A DNA stretch of 64,000 nt from Paludibacter sp. (GCA_028710415.1 JAQTUE010000009.1:124001-188000); one strand, 5' to 3'; positions 54,769 to 63,445 are shown, counted from the stretch's first letter. Program-made: numbers and translations. Notes: generated from the letters alone by a model not told the origin.

Positions 54769-55679
54769 TTTAATGTTTTAAGGTATTCATTTATCAATTG
54801 AATATCCTTATCGGTAATGCGGTGATTATATGATTTCATTAATCCTTTATTGTAACCAACTACAATATCTTTATTCGGGTCGAGTATGGACGATTTTAAA
54901 TAAACGCTATCTGCTGTTATTTTATGATCAACGCCATCTGTTGTCACATCCACAGAAGAGCCATACAACCCTTTAAAGGTTGGTCCAAGCATTTTACTTC
55001 CATCAATGGAATGACAGGCAATACATCCATTCTTTTCAATCAATTTATGTCCCAAATTAGTATCCGGTTTTCTGATTGGTAACCTGGCCACCCATACCTT
55101 GAAACTTTCTTCGGGTACAATACGAATTATTGCCGACATATACGAGTGATTAACTCCACAATATGCTGAACACAACAAATCGAAGTCTCCCAGTTCACCG
55201 GGAATAAACCAACTGTAATTATTTTGACCCGGAACACAATCTTCTTTTATCCGGAAAGCAGGAATAAAAAATCCATGGATCACATCCCTTGATACCAGAT
55301 CAACCCTGACCGGTTTATTTAACGGCAAAACCAGTGTATCGGACACTTTATTTCCCGGATATTCAAACTGCCATTTCCACATCCTGCCAATAGCTTTTAC
55401 ATGCATGGCATTCTTTGGGTCCTGTCGCATAGGAAGGAACCCTTCCCACCCGATATAAAACATAATGAGCACAATTACTACCGGCAACGATATCCAGGTT
55501 GTTTCCAACACAATATTATCTTTTACCTGGGTAGCTTTCGGATTTCTTTTTCGATTGTATTTTACAACAAAAAGAATCATAATGGCAGTGAATGAAATCA
55601 GGATGAATACACTGAAGCCTCCTATTACTAAAGTTGACAGATCCGATCCGTGTACAAAATTTGATGCGTTACTGAACAT
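54765..55679 (-). CDS. ctaC: Cytochrome c oxidase subunit II with fused cytochrome c
   Basis: 304 residues: two membrane helices (about 12-36 and 60-80), a cupredoxin domain with the CuA ligands CSAYCGVNHSYM, and a C-terminal cytochrome c domain with CIACH and a later Met (KMLGPTFKGLYG). The fused cytochrome defines a caa3-type oxidase. The protein accepts electrons from the membrane cytochrome c encoded upstream. It is read after subunit IV and overlaps ctaB. Confidence 0.95.
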   Translation of the reverse strand: MFSNASNFVHGSDLSTLVIGGFSVFILISFTAIMILFVVKYNRKRNPKATQVKDNIVLETTWISLPVVIVLIMFYIGWEGFLPMRQDPKNAMHVKAIGRMWKWQFEYPGNKVSDTLVLPLNKPVRVDLVSRDVIHGFFIPAFRIKEDCVPGQNNYSWFIPGELGDFDLLCSAYCGVNHSYMSAIIRIVPEESFKVWVARLPIRKPDTNLGHKLIEKNGCIACHSIDGSKMLGPTFKGLYGSSVDVTTDGVDHKITADSVYLKSSILDPNKDIVVGYNKGLMKSYNHRITDKDIQLINEYLKTLK

Positions 55680-55731
55680 AATTAGTTACAAATTACGTGT
55701 TTAATGACATGAAAATTAAAGACTAAACTAA

Positions 55732-56016
55732 TTATCGAAATGAGTAATCAATAAAAGTAATAAGAATAATGACAGCATAAAGCACAAAAATCATGGCTAC
55801 CAGTATGCGCAGCAATACGCTTTCATATTTAAGGTGCATGAAATAGGTCAGTATCAAAAAGCCCTTTGTACCGGCAATCAGAAGCGCTACCGTCACACTG
55901 AAAGCAGCTAAGTGGTGCGATGTTACAGAAATTGTAAGAAATGTCAGGAACATGAGTACTAATACTACTCTTGCAAGCACTTTGTATTCGGTAGTATGCG
56001 AAACGTTGTTTGCCAT
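55732..56016 (-). CDS. Cytochrome c oxidase subunit IV
   Basis: 94 residues with three membrane helices (about 12-34, 36-58, 68-90), polar and short ends. The segment FSVTVALLIAGTKGFLILTY and FMHLKYESVLLRIL is the small subunit IV family of bacterial caa3/cytochrome bo-type oxidases. It stabilises the core and has no cofactor. Between subunits III and II in the operon. Confidence 0.88.
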   Translation of the reverse strand: MANNVSHTTEYKVLARVVLVLMFLTFLTISVTSHHLAAFSVTVALLIAGTKGFLILTYFMHLKYESVLLRILVAMIFVLYAVIILITFIDYSFR

Positions 56017-56055
56017 TTTTGTAAATTTTACAGTGTCTATTCTTTTGTTTTGCTT

Positions 56056-56118
56056 CTCAATTCTTTAATCTTTGATCCTGGCTCCTGAATCTTGGTTCTT
56101 GACTCTTGTCTCTTGTCT
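56056..56118 (-). repeat. Heptamer array 1, abutting the subunit III stop codon
   Basis: Nine consecutive 7-base units on the plus strand (CTCAATT, CTTTAAT, CTTTGAT, CCTGGCT, CCTGAAT, CTTGGTT, CTTGACT, CTTGTCT, CTTGTCT) end exactly at the CTA (TAG) of the subunit III gene at 56119-56121. Read on the coding strand they are AGACAAG-type units directly after the stop. Confidence 0.85.
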
Positions 56119-56736
56119 CTATGTAATCAGATATAACAACGGGAATAAGAAGATCCATATTAAATCCACCAGATGCCAGTATAAAGCTCCATTTTCAAGG
56201 TTTACATATTTTTGATAATGCAACGTACCACTTTTTATTTTAAAGAAACATATGATCAGCAACGCCATTCCTACCAGTATATGCAGGGCATGAAGTCCGG
56301 TCATAAAGAAGTACAAGCTGAAAAACATCAAATCTCCGCGATCCAAATGCGGCATTAATGGTGAACCGGGATAAAGGCCATGTTCAAATTTGGCACTCCA
56401 TTCAATGTATTTATTGAACAGGAAGACTGTTGCCATTAACAAGGTAACTGCTATCAATTGCATGGATAATTTCCTGTCATTCTTTTGAATGGCAGTCAGG
56501 GCCATTGCAATGGTCATACTGCTGACCAACAGGGCAATGGTATTAATTGTACCAATGGTAACACTCAACTCAAGGCTTCCTTCGTGGAAGTTCGCAGGAT
56601 ATCTTGCCCTGAAAACCGAATAAACCAGGAACAAACCGCCAAACAGCAGCAGTTCTGTAAAAATAAAGAGCCACATCCCTAATTTGGATGCTTCGTCGTC
56701 TCTATGCACTTCCATATGTATTGCTTTTTCACTCAT
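56119..56736 (-). CDS. ctaE: Cytochrome c oxidase subunit III
   Basis: 205 residues with five membrane helices. LGMWLFIFTELLLFGGLFLV, FHEGSLELSVTIGTINTIAL and HALHILVGMALLIICF together with WHLVDLIWIFLFPLLYL carry the family lipid-binding and surface residues. The shorter five-helix form is typical of caa3 and bo3 oxidases. Follows subunit I and precedes subunit IV; the upstream spacer holds TTTACTA-type repeats. Confidence 0.93.
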   Translation of the reverse strand: MSEKAIHMEVHRDDEASKLGMWLFIFTELLLFGGLFLVYSVFRARYPANFHEGSLELSVTIGTINTIALLVSSMTIAMALTAIQKNDRKLSMQLIAVTLLMATVFLFNKYIEWSAKFEHGLYPGSPLMPHLDRGDLMFFSLYFFMTGLHALHILVGMALLIICFFKIKSGTLHYQKYVNLENGALYWHLVDLIWIFLFPLLYLIT

Positions 56737-56862
56737 AAACGTCCATTTACTATTTAGTAATTTACTATTTATTCATTTACTATTTACAAATTCAGTATTA
56801 AGAGGTAATTGGACTAAAAATGCTGAAGTTAAATGAATACTCTGTACCTAACATTCTGCTGT

Positions 56863-56939
56863 CTACCTACTACCTACTACCTACTACCTACTACCTACTA
56901 CCTACTACCTACTACCTACTATAAACTATAAACTATAAA
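56863..56939 (-). repeat. Heptamer array 2, abutting the subunit I stop codon
   Basis: On the plus strand the 7-base unit ACCTACT is repeated about seven times, then CTATAAA three times up to the CTA (TAG) stop at 56940. On the coding strand the stop codon is followed by TTTATAG x3 and TAGGTAG units. Each unit contains TAG, so the array has stops in all three frames. Confidence 0.88.
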
Positions 56940-58550
56940 CTATTCATAGTCATACGGATTCTCCTTAATAACAGGAGCTTCGTCAAAGTTTTCCAGCGAA
57001 GGAGGTGAAGGAATCTGCCATTCCAAAGTACTGCCGTGCCAAGGATTTGCCGGTGCAATTTCACCATGATGCACACCCTGGACTAAATTATAGACCATTA
57101 ATATCAACCCGGAAATTAACACGAATCCACCGATAGTTGATATTACCTGCCCTGTTTGAAACTGGGGTAAATAATCGAAATATCTTCGGGGCATGCCTTG
57201 GAATCCCAATATAAATTGCGGAAAGTATAACAGGTTGAATCCAACAAAATTAATCCCCCAGGCAATGGTAGCACGTTTCATATTATACATCCGGCCATAC
57301 ATCTTGGGTAGCCAGTAATGAATAGCTCCAAAAAAGGCAAAACCCATGCCTCCAAAAATAATGTAATGAAAATGCGCCACTACAAATGATGTATCGTGTA
57401 TCTGTACATTGGTAGCAACCGCTCCTTGTAAAAGTCCAGTTGTTCCACCGATGGTGAACAGGAAAATAAATGCCAGGGAATACAGGAATGGCGGTTTCAA
57501 ATCAATGGACCCTTTATACATGGTAGCCAGCCAATTGAATACTTTGATGGCACTTGGAACAGCTACCAGGAATGTCAGCAGAGAAAAGAACCAGCGTGCC
57601 TGGTCGCTCATACCCGAAGTAAACATATGATGGCCCCAAACCAGGAAACCAACTCCTGCAATGGCAATACTCGAAAATGCAATGGCTTTATAACCGTATA
57701 TTTTCTTTTGGCAAAAGGTTGGAATAATCTCGGTAATCACACCCAATGCCGGTAAAATCATGATATATACTGCCGGATGGGAGTAAATCCAGAACAAATG
57801 CTGGAATAATACCGGGTCGCCACCTAAGTCGGGATTAAAGAACCCAATTCCAAACATACGCTCGGCAATCAGCATTAACAGGGTAATGCCGATGATCGGG
57901 GTAGCCAGTAATTGTGTCCAGGCAGTTGCATAAATAGCCCATGAAAACAATGGCATATGCATGAACTTCATTCCCGGTGCCCGCATTTGATGGATCGTCA
58001 CAATGAAATTCAACCCTGTAAGTATCGATGAGAAACCAAGAACAAAGGCAGCAAAGGTTGCCATGATCACATTGGTGGAGGTCAGGGTGCTGTAAGGTGC
58101 ATAAAAGGACCAGCCGGTATCGGGAGGGCCATCTTTTAAAACTTGTGAGAGTATCGCAAGTATACATCCGGTAATATAGATCCACCACGAGAACCTGTTA
58201 AGTTTAGGGAATGCCACGTCCTTTGCCCCTATTAATATAGGTAAAAAGAAGTTTCCGAAAATAACCGATAGGCCGGGAATTACTACCATAAATATCATGA
58301 TAATCCCGTGTACGGTAAATACGCCATTATAAGTCTGTGCCTTCATGATGGTTTCACCCGGGGCTATCAGCTCAATGCGCATCAATAAGCCCATCAGCGC
58401 TCCCACAAAGAATAAAACCATGATGGCATACAAATAAAGCAGCCCGATCCGTTTATGATCCAGGGTGAATATCCAGGCAAATATACCTTTATATTTTCCC
58501 TGGTGATCCAGGTAACTTACATATTCTGTCTTAGTCGTTTCGTCACTCAT
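56940..58550 (-). CDS. ctaD: Cytochrome c oxidase subunit I, A2 type
   Basis: 536 residues, twelve membrane helices. Heme and CuB ligands are visible: His81 in TVHGIIM, WIYSHPAVYIMILPALG (His258, Tyr262), LVWGHHMFTSG and HFHYIIFGG. The usual Glu of the D-channel end (HPEVY) is replaced; the motif is YSHPAVY, marking the A2 subfamily with the Tyr-Ser alternative. Start at 58550 overlaps the SCO gene by eight bases. Reduces oxygen and pumps protons. Confidence 0.96.
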   Translation of the reverse strand: MSDETTKTEYVSYLDHQGKYKGIFAWIFTLDHKRIGLLYLYAIMVLFFVGALMGLLMRIELIAPGETIMKAQTYNGVFTVHGIIMIFMVVIPGLSVIFGNFFLPILIGAKDVAFPKLNRFSWWIYITGCILAILSQVLKDGPPDTGWSFYAPYSTLTSTNVIMATFAAFVLGFSSILTGLNFIVTIHQMRAPGMKFMHMPLFSWAIYATAWTQLLATPIIGITLLMLIAERMFGIGFFNPDLGGDPVLFQHLFWIYSHPAVYIMILPALGVITEIIPTFCQKKIYGYKAIAFSSIAIAGVGFLVWGHHMFTSGMSDQARWFFSLLTFLVAVPSAIKVFNWLATMYKGSIDLKPPFLYSLAFIFLFTIGGTTGLLQGAVATNVQIHDTSFVVAHFHYIIFGGMGFAFFGAIHYWLPKMYGRMYNMKRATIAWGINFVGFNLLYFPQFILGFQGMPRRYFDYLPQFQTGQVISTIGGFVLISGLILMVYNLVQGVHHGEIAPANPWHGSTLEWQIPSPPSLENFDEAPVIKENPYDYE

Positions 58551-59325
58551 GGCTACTTAATTTTGTTTTTCGTTTTGGTTTAATCAGATATACTACTACA
58601 AATACCAGTATAAAGAACAGCATCAAAATCCCTGTAATCTTGAGTATGTCCAGCGAGTACCTTTGTCCTGCAGGATCATAACTGAAACAGAGCAACATGA
58701 CCTTCTGGATGGTTGGACGGGGTTGTTCCTTATTGGCTTCTAGAATGGACATTTTAAAATCGATAGGCAGAAACGTGATACCATACAAATACCTTGTAAT
58801 CATTCCCTGGGGGCTAACAGCAATGATGGCTGATGGATGTACAAAATCCAGTCCGACAGCTTTTGTAATAAATCCCGTAGAATGGGTAATATTAAAGATA
58901 GTGGCACTGTCGGTAGTCAGGAATATCCAACCATCGCTGTTTCCTTTCGCATACCGTTCGGTGAACCTTTTCTTCTTTTCTTTGGCCTTTTCAGGTGTAT
59001 CCCTGAAATTAAAACTAATGGTAATTACCTGGTAATCCTTGCCCAGTTTAAGATCTGATTTTTGAATTACACTTCCCAGTCCTTCCAATAAGGGGCTGCA
59101 AAGTCCGGGACAATCAAAATATACAAACGAAAGAATAGTTGGCTTCGTTATCAGTTGACGCAAGGTTACCGTTTCAAACTTGTCATTGACAAACTTCAAA
59201 TCCAGGGGGATTGTACTGCCTAAATGTTCAACAATCCCTACATCAGGTGATTTGTCAACTTGCGCCCTGACAGTTCCTGTTAAACCGACCAGGATTATAC
59301 ATGCAAGAATGAGATTCTTTTTCAT
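58543..59325 (-). CDS. SCO-family copper chaperone for CuA assembly
   Basis: 260 residues: signal peptide (ending about VRAQ), a thioredoxin-like domain with the copper-binding FDCPGLCSPLL (CxxxC), a conserved distal His in VGLDFVHPSAII, and a C-terminal TM helix (about 229-249). It inserts copper into CuA of subunit II or acts as a thiol redox partner. The order SCO then subunit I is common in caa3-type operons. Confidence 0.93.
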   Translation of the reverse strand: MKKNLILACIILVGLTGTVRAQVDKSPDVGIVEHLGSTIPLDLKFVNDKFETVTLRQLITKPTILSFVYFDCPGLCSPLLEGLGSVIQKSDLKLGKDYQVITISFNFRDTPEKAKEKKKRFTERYAKGNSDGWIFLTTDSATIFNITHSTGFITKAVGLDFVHPSAIIAVSPQGMITRYLYGITFLPIDFKMSILEANKEQPRPTIQKVMLLCFSYDPAGQRYSLDILKITGILMLFFILVFVVVYLIKPKRKTKLSSHE

Positions 59326-59329
59326 AGTT

Positions 59330-59728
59330 TTATTTTTTACGCTTATTCTTTGACATACTTAATTCTTTCAGGGAATTGGAATACAGGGCAATCATAATAG
59401 CCCCGCCCATTAATCCGGTATCTTTCAGCAGTTCAACAAATGCAATTTGCCAGTCTGATGTGTATAAGCCCGGAATATGAATGGTAACAATAAAAATAAA
59501 TAGTAACCCGGCCAGGCTGTAGCATACTGTTTTTATGAATTTATTCATGATGATGAGTATGCAGGCCAGTATCAGGATGAAACCTGTTAGCAGGATAGTA
59601 AAACCACCTCCCGGGATAAACGAGGACATGATTCCTAAGAAATAATTCTTCATCAGGAAATGGTTAACTCCCATAACTCCAAAAGGCAATGCAAAAAGTA
59701 CTCTTCCAATAACTGCTAGATTCTTCAT
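59330..59728 (-). CDS. DoxX-like four-helix membrane protein
   Basis: 132 residues with four membrane helices (about 5-24, 42-61, 66-88, 98-118) and the DoxX-like opening IGRVLFALPFGVMGVNHFLM. Overlaps the cytochrome c gene by four bases and is four bases from SCO. Its role in the oxidase locus is unknown; DoxX proteins are linked to quinol or thiosulfate oxidation in some organisms, so a quinone-related role is a possible reading here. Confidence 0.75.
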   Translation of the reverse strand: MKNLAVIGRVLFALPFGVMGVNHFLMKNYFLGIMSSFIPGGGFTILLTGFILILACILIIMNKFIKTVCYSLAGLLFIFIVTIHIPGLYTSDWQIAFVELLKDTGLMGGAIMIALYSNSLKELSMSKNKRKK

Positions 59729-60642
59729 GATTTTATAGTATTAATAGTACCTGATTTTTTTAATTTCCACAAATTAAACAGGATATAAAGTAAAAACAAC
59801 CCTACGACCAGTACCCCGGTGGTATACGTAGCCAGAAGCCATACAGGTGCTTTTTCGACTACATTCCAGATCGCCCTTTTTTGTGTCAGTGGAGGCATAT
59901 CGGTAGGGATACCTAATTTCAGTTTCTTTTGGTATTCCACTTCACCGTAATTATCGTCACTTACCTTGGCTATTAATTCAAGGTTTCCAAGTTTATCCCC
60001 CGGGATATCGTTGGGAAATTTGAAATAGGCTATACCCTCTGCACTGGTAGTTTGTGATTTATCTATCTTTAATCTTCCGAAGTAACGGTTTACATATAAT
60101 TCCACTTCATCGTTTTTCAACAGTACGATTCCAGTTTTTTCAGTTGCTTTTACATCCATTCGTATCAACCGGGTAGCAGGTTCATAAGTCAATGCGAACT
60201 TAACCAGCTTGCTTTTACGCGGGTCAAACTTAGAGAGTACCTGGACGTATTGTTTATTAAAACTTCGGATATAGGAGATCAGTTTCCAGCGTTCATCTTC
60301 CGAGAACACATTCTTAAACGAAGGCATGATCAGCCGCCCTGTTGTCAGGATATAGAACAAATCACCATCCGTACGTTGCTGGGTAATGGAGCTTGTCAAA
60401 TCCGGCGGTACTGGTTTCAACGTCTTCAGGCTGTTTCCTTTTCCCGGATTCCCATGGCACGACATGCAGGTCTTGGTATAAATGGCTTCCCCTTCCTTGG
60501 CGGTCACTGCTGTAAATGGGATATAACTGTTCTTTGCCTTCTTATCTGCCGGAATATCCCAGCTCTGGGCAAAGCTTTGCAGGCTAAGCAGGCAAACTAC
60601 GATGATTGTTGATAGTTGTAAACCAATATTCTTTTTATACAT
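59725..60642 (-). CDS. Membrane-anchored monoheme cytochrome c
   Basis: 305 residues: signal peptide (ending about FAQS), one heme site CMSCHGNPGKGN (about residue 58-62) with a later Met in LIMPSFKNVFSEDERWKLIS, a middle beta-rich domain (about 140-250) without cofactor motifs, and a C-terminal TM helix (about 270-292, LLATYTTGVLVVGLFLLYIL). It likely takes electrons from the NrfD/Fe-S pair upstream and delivers them to subunit II. The extra beta domain between heme and anchor is unusual for a simple cytochrome carrier. Confidence 0.88.
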   Translation of the reverse strand: MYKKNIGLQLSTIIVVCLLSLQSFAQSWDIPADKKAKNSYIPFTAVTAKEGEAIYTKTCMSCHGNPGKGNSLKTLKPVPPDLTSSITQQRTDGDLFYILTTGRLIMPSFKNVFSEDERWKLISYIRSFNKQYVQVLSKFDPRKSKLVKFALTYEPATRLIRMDVKATEKTGIVLLKNDEVELYVNRYFGRLKIDKSQTTSAEGIAYFKFPNDIPGDKLGNLELIAKVSDDNYGEVEYQKKLKLGIPTDMPPLTQKRAIWNVVEKAPVWLLATYTTGVLVVGLFLLYILFNLWKLKKSGTINTIKS

Positions 60643-60760
60643 AAGCCTTTCGATATTTTTGTATAATCTATTAAAATTCCTAGCGATCTGTAATTTAACG
60701 CTGACAGGTCAACGACGCTGCTTAGTTTGTTGTGAATGAACTGCGATCATAATCATATGA

Positions 60761-60781
60761 CTACCTACTACCTACTACCTA
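60761..60781 (-). repeat. Heptamer array 3, abutting the NrfD stop codon
   Basis: The unit ACCTACT (TAGGTAG on the coding strand) is repeated about three times and runs into the last two codons and the TAG stop at 60782-60784, so the array overlaps the end of the gene. Same unit as array 2, 3.9 kb away. Confidence 0.85.
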
Positions 60782-62095
60782 CTACCTACTACCTTCTCCA
60801 GACTCTTCTTCAATCGTTTCATGTATCGAAATAATCGGTACCACCTTCGACAGAATCGTAACAATCATCAGCACCATAATAAATGGGGCAATGGTAATCA
60901 GTATTTCAATCAAGGTGGGCGTATAGACTTTAAAATTCATTGGTACATTCTGGATAGGCAGGTAAGGGTGTTCCTGGGTAGGCACTACAATGATATACCT
61001 TTTAAACCACGCTCCCACCAGCACAAAAATACCTATGATCATCATCGGGAATGGTTTTCTCATTTTCTTAAACAAAAGTAACACTGTCGGGATAACCAGT
61101 CCTAAGAGCTGTGTTGACCAGAACAGAAATGCATGTACCCCTGTGAACAGTTCATGAATATGAATCGATTCGAATTTCTTCATCTTATAGGCAGGCACCA
61201 TGTATTCGTTCAGGTTGAAATACAGGTACACCAACGATACCAATACCAATAGTTTCCCCATGTTGTCGAAATGCATATCAGTGATATAATCCTTCAACTT
61301 ATAATTTATCCGGTAGAAGTACATGGCAATGATTACAGCAGCACAACCACAAACAAATGCTCCTGCCACAAAGTAAGGGCCGAAAATTGTGGAATCCCAT
61401 CCAGCCCTGGATGTGCTGGCAAACAACCAGGAAGTTACGGTATGGATGGCCAGGGCTACCGGTATGATAAAGATCGACAATGCCCGGGTGGAATGCTTCA
61501 TTATTTTAACTTGCTCGGGCGAACCGTTCCAGTTCAACGATAACACTTTGTAGATATTGCGGGCAAACCCGGGAGCTTTATCCAGTTTGTCGTAACAGGT
61601 TTTTAAGTCCGGAATCAGTGGTAAATAAAGCAGCAAGGCACTGACAACCACATATACCGATACAACTGTAATATCCCACAGGATAGGTGATTGTATGCGC
61701 CCGTGGATAATCACATACAGCAGCCTGTCAGGGCGACCCATATCTGCAACGATCACCAGTCCGGCCACTGCGGCAAAAGCAAGTGCAATGATTTCAGCGA
61801 TACGTGCCAGCGGTGATGCCCATTTTACTCCGGATAGTCCAAGCACAGCACTGATGAGCATACCAATGAGGCTGGTCGCTACAAAGAACACAAAGTTGGA
61901 AATATACATCCCCCAGGATATGTAATCGCGTATTCCCGCAACTCCTAATCCATCCCGTAATTGCAGGGTATAAGCGTACAGGCAAATGACCAGTGAAACT
62001 CCCAATACTCCCATCCAGAGAATGAAAGCTTTATTCAATCGGATAGGCCGAAGCAGGTCGGCAGTAATTTTATCTGTTCTGGTTTGATCTAACAT
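60782..62095 (-). CDS. NrfD/PsrC-family quinol-binding membrane subunit
   Basis: 437 residues with about ten membrane helices, opening IRLNKAFILWMGVLGVSLVI, and family features such as GLGVAGIRDYISWGMYISNF, MGRPDRLLYVIIHGRIQSPI and WDITVVSVYVVVS. NrfD-type subunits bind menaquinol and pass electrons to the partner Fe-S protein without heme. The full alternative complex III set (ActA, ActB molybdopterin-like, ActF) is not seen. Partner is the Fe-S protein immediately upstream. Confidence 0.92.
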   Translation of the reverse strand: MLDQTRTDKITADLLRPIRLNKAFILWMGVLGVSLVICLYAYTLQLRDGLGVAGIRDYISWGMYISNFVFFVATSLIGMLISAVLGLSGVKWASPLARIAEIIALAFAAVAGLVIVADMGRPDRLLYVIIHGRIQSPILWDITVVSVYVVVSALLLYLPLIPDLKTCYDKLDKAPGFARNIYKVLSLNWNGSPEQVKIMKHSTRALSIFIIPVALAIHTVTSWLFASTSRAGWDSTIFGPYFVAGAFVCGCAAVIIAMYFYRINYKLKDYITDMHFDNMGKLLVLVSLVYLYFNLNEYMVPAYKMKKFESIHIHELFTGVHAFLFWSTQLLGLVIPTVLLLFKKMRKPFPMMIIGIFVLVGAWFKRYIIVVPTQEHPYLPIQNVPMNFKVYTPTLIEILITIAPFIMVLMIVTILSKVVPIISIHETIEEESGEGSR

Positions 62096-62113
62096 AATGA
62101 ACTAATTAAATAC

Positions 62114-62136
62114 GACCCCCAACCCCTAAAGGGGGG
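62114..62136. repeat. Half copy of the ACCCCC..GGGGG REP-like element
   Basis: GACCCCCAACCCCTAAAGGG followed by GGG; a single palindromic block like those at 42.47 and 42.55 kb, here between the NrfD and Fe-S genes. Confidence 0.7.
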
Positions 62137-62193
62137 TAAAGATAGTTTTGTTTTGTTTTATTAAATCTGCAACTTTAAGTTTGTTGAATTGAT

Positions 62194-62304
62194 CTTTTGT
62201 CTTGCCTCTTGGTTCCTGGCTCTCGTTTCTTGATGCTCAATTCTCGATGCTCAATACTCGATGCTCATTCCTCATTCCTTACTCCTTGCCTCTTGCCTCT
62301 TAGA
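62194..62304 (-). repeat. Heptamer array 4, abutting the Fe-S gene stop codon
   Basis: Sixteen consecutive 7-base units on the plus strand (CTTTTGT, CTTGCCT, CTTGGTT, CCTGGCT, CTCGTTT, CTTGATG, CTCAATT, CTCGATG, CTCAATA, CTCGATG, CTCATTC x2, CTTACTC, CTTGCCT x2, CTTAGAT) end at the TCA (TGA) stop at 62305-62307. Confidence 0.88.
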
Positions 62305-63267
62305 TCAACCATTCAAATGTTCTTCCGCTTCCGGTTTGTCTTTCTCCTGGAACGGATATTCTTTCCCTTTTGGTGGCAAATAATAAATCCTGGGTTTGGT
62401 GCCCAACTCCGGCATTAACTGGTAACCTCCGTTATCCGCCAGCAATTTCCTGAAACGCACTGTTTCCTTGGTGGTCCCGTTGGTAACGGTATCTTCGTTC
62501 TCATCTCCAAAATAGAATACCCCGTTCGGGCAGGCGGATACGCAATACGGCAATTTGCCCTCGCGGATACAATCGGCACTGAACAGGCATTTGGTGATCG
62601 TCCCTTTACGTTGTGGAATGTTCAATTCCACGTTATAGGTCAGGTCTTTATCTTCATCATCGTGCAGGGGCTTTGTCCAGTTCAGGTAGCGTGCACTGTA
62701 CGGACAGGCAGCAATACAGAACCGGCAACCGATACATCGTTCGTTATCAATCAGTACAATCCCATCGGGACGTTTATAGGTCGCATCCACCGGACATACC
62801 GCTACGCAGGGTGGATTGTCGCAATGCTGGCATTGTTTAGGCAGGTAATAGGGCGGGGTGTTTTTCGAATCCTGCATTTTCAGGGTCGTAATGTGCGATT
62901 GTTCCGGACGTAAATGATGCGCCGATTGGCAGGCATCCATACACTTCCGGGCATTTCGGCACTTCGAAAGGTCCAGCACCATCACCCAACGTTTGCCAGG
63001 AATCCCTTCCCGTCCTTCTTTTTGAAGATAGGTCAGAATTTCTTTTTTTGATTTCACAACCGGGGTACCCTCGCTTCGTTCAATCTCCAGGAGTTCATTT
63101 TCGGCAGTGAGTACTTTTATCCTGTCGATTTGTTTTTTTCGTTTATCGTAACCAACACCGGCAAAAATGGCAGATCCTCCTAATATAGCACCAACACCAA
63201 CATAACCAAGTTCTTGTAAAAACTCTCTTCTTGTTTTTCTTTTGGGCTTATTTTCTTTTTCACTCAT
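62305..63267 (-). CDS. Four-cluster Fe-S protein (NrfC/HybA-like) with Tat signal
   Basis: 320 residues. A twin-arginine signal (KTRREFLQELGYVGVGAILG) and four cysteine groups for [4Fe-4S] clusters: CRNARKCMDAC, CQHCDNPPCVAVCP, CIGCRFCIAACP, CLFSADC with YCVSACPNG. It is the periplasmic electron-relay partner of the NrfD protein, passing electrons to the cytochrome c encoded next. First gene of the operon; a strong promoter lies about 150 bases upstream. No catalytic molybdopterin subunit is linked, so it is a transfer subunit. Confidence 0.92.
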   Translation of the reverse strand: MSEKENKPKRKTRREFLQELGYVGVGAILGGSAIFAGVGYDKRKKQIDRIKVLTAENELLEIERSEGTPVVKSKKEILTYLQKEGREGIPGKRWVMVLDLSKCRNARKCMDACQSAHHLRPEQSHITTLKMQDSKNTPPYYLPKQCQHCDNPPCVAVCPVDATYKRPDGIVLIDNERCIGCRFCIAACPYSARYLNWTKPLHDDEDKDLTYNVELNIPQRKGTITKCLFSADCIREGKLPYCVSACPNGVFYFGDENEDTVTNGTTKETVRFRKLLADNGGYQLMPELGTKPRIYYLPPKGKEYPFQEKDKPEAEEHLNG

Positions 63268-63414
63268 TCCGCCTGAAATTAAAAATTAATAAATTATACT
63301 GGATGGATTCAAAAAAAGGGAACATATCAGAGTCTTCCTTAAAAAGAATTAATACGTTCACAAAACATTGCTTAATTGTAACAGGATACTTTTAAAAATG
63401 TTTACTATTAGATG

Positions 63415-63445
63415 CAAATATATAATAAAGATTTCAGTATGCAAA
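63415..63445 (-). promoter_or_regulatory. Promoter of the respiratory operon
   Basis: On the minus strand TTTG (63445-63442), exactly 19 bases, then TATATTTG (63422-63415): an ideal Bacteroidota -33/-7 promoter. Transcription would begin near 63408 with a leader of about 140 bases before the Fe-S gene. Confidence 0.75.

Noticed and set aside
60782..63267. Nitrite or polysulfide reductase locus
   Set aside because: The NrfCD/PsrBC-like pair lacks the catalytic NrfA or molybdopterin subunit and is fused by operon to an oxygen reductase.
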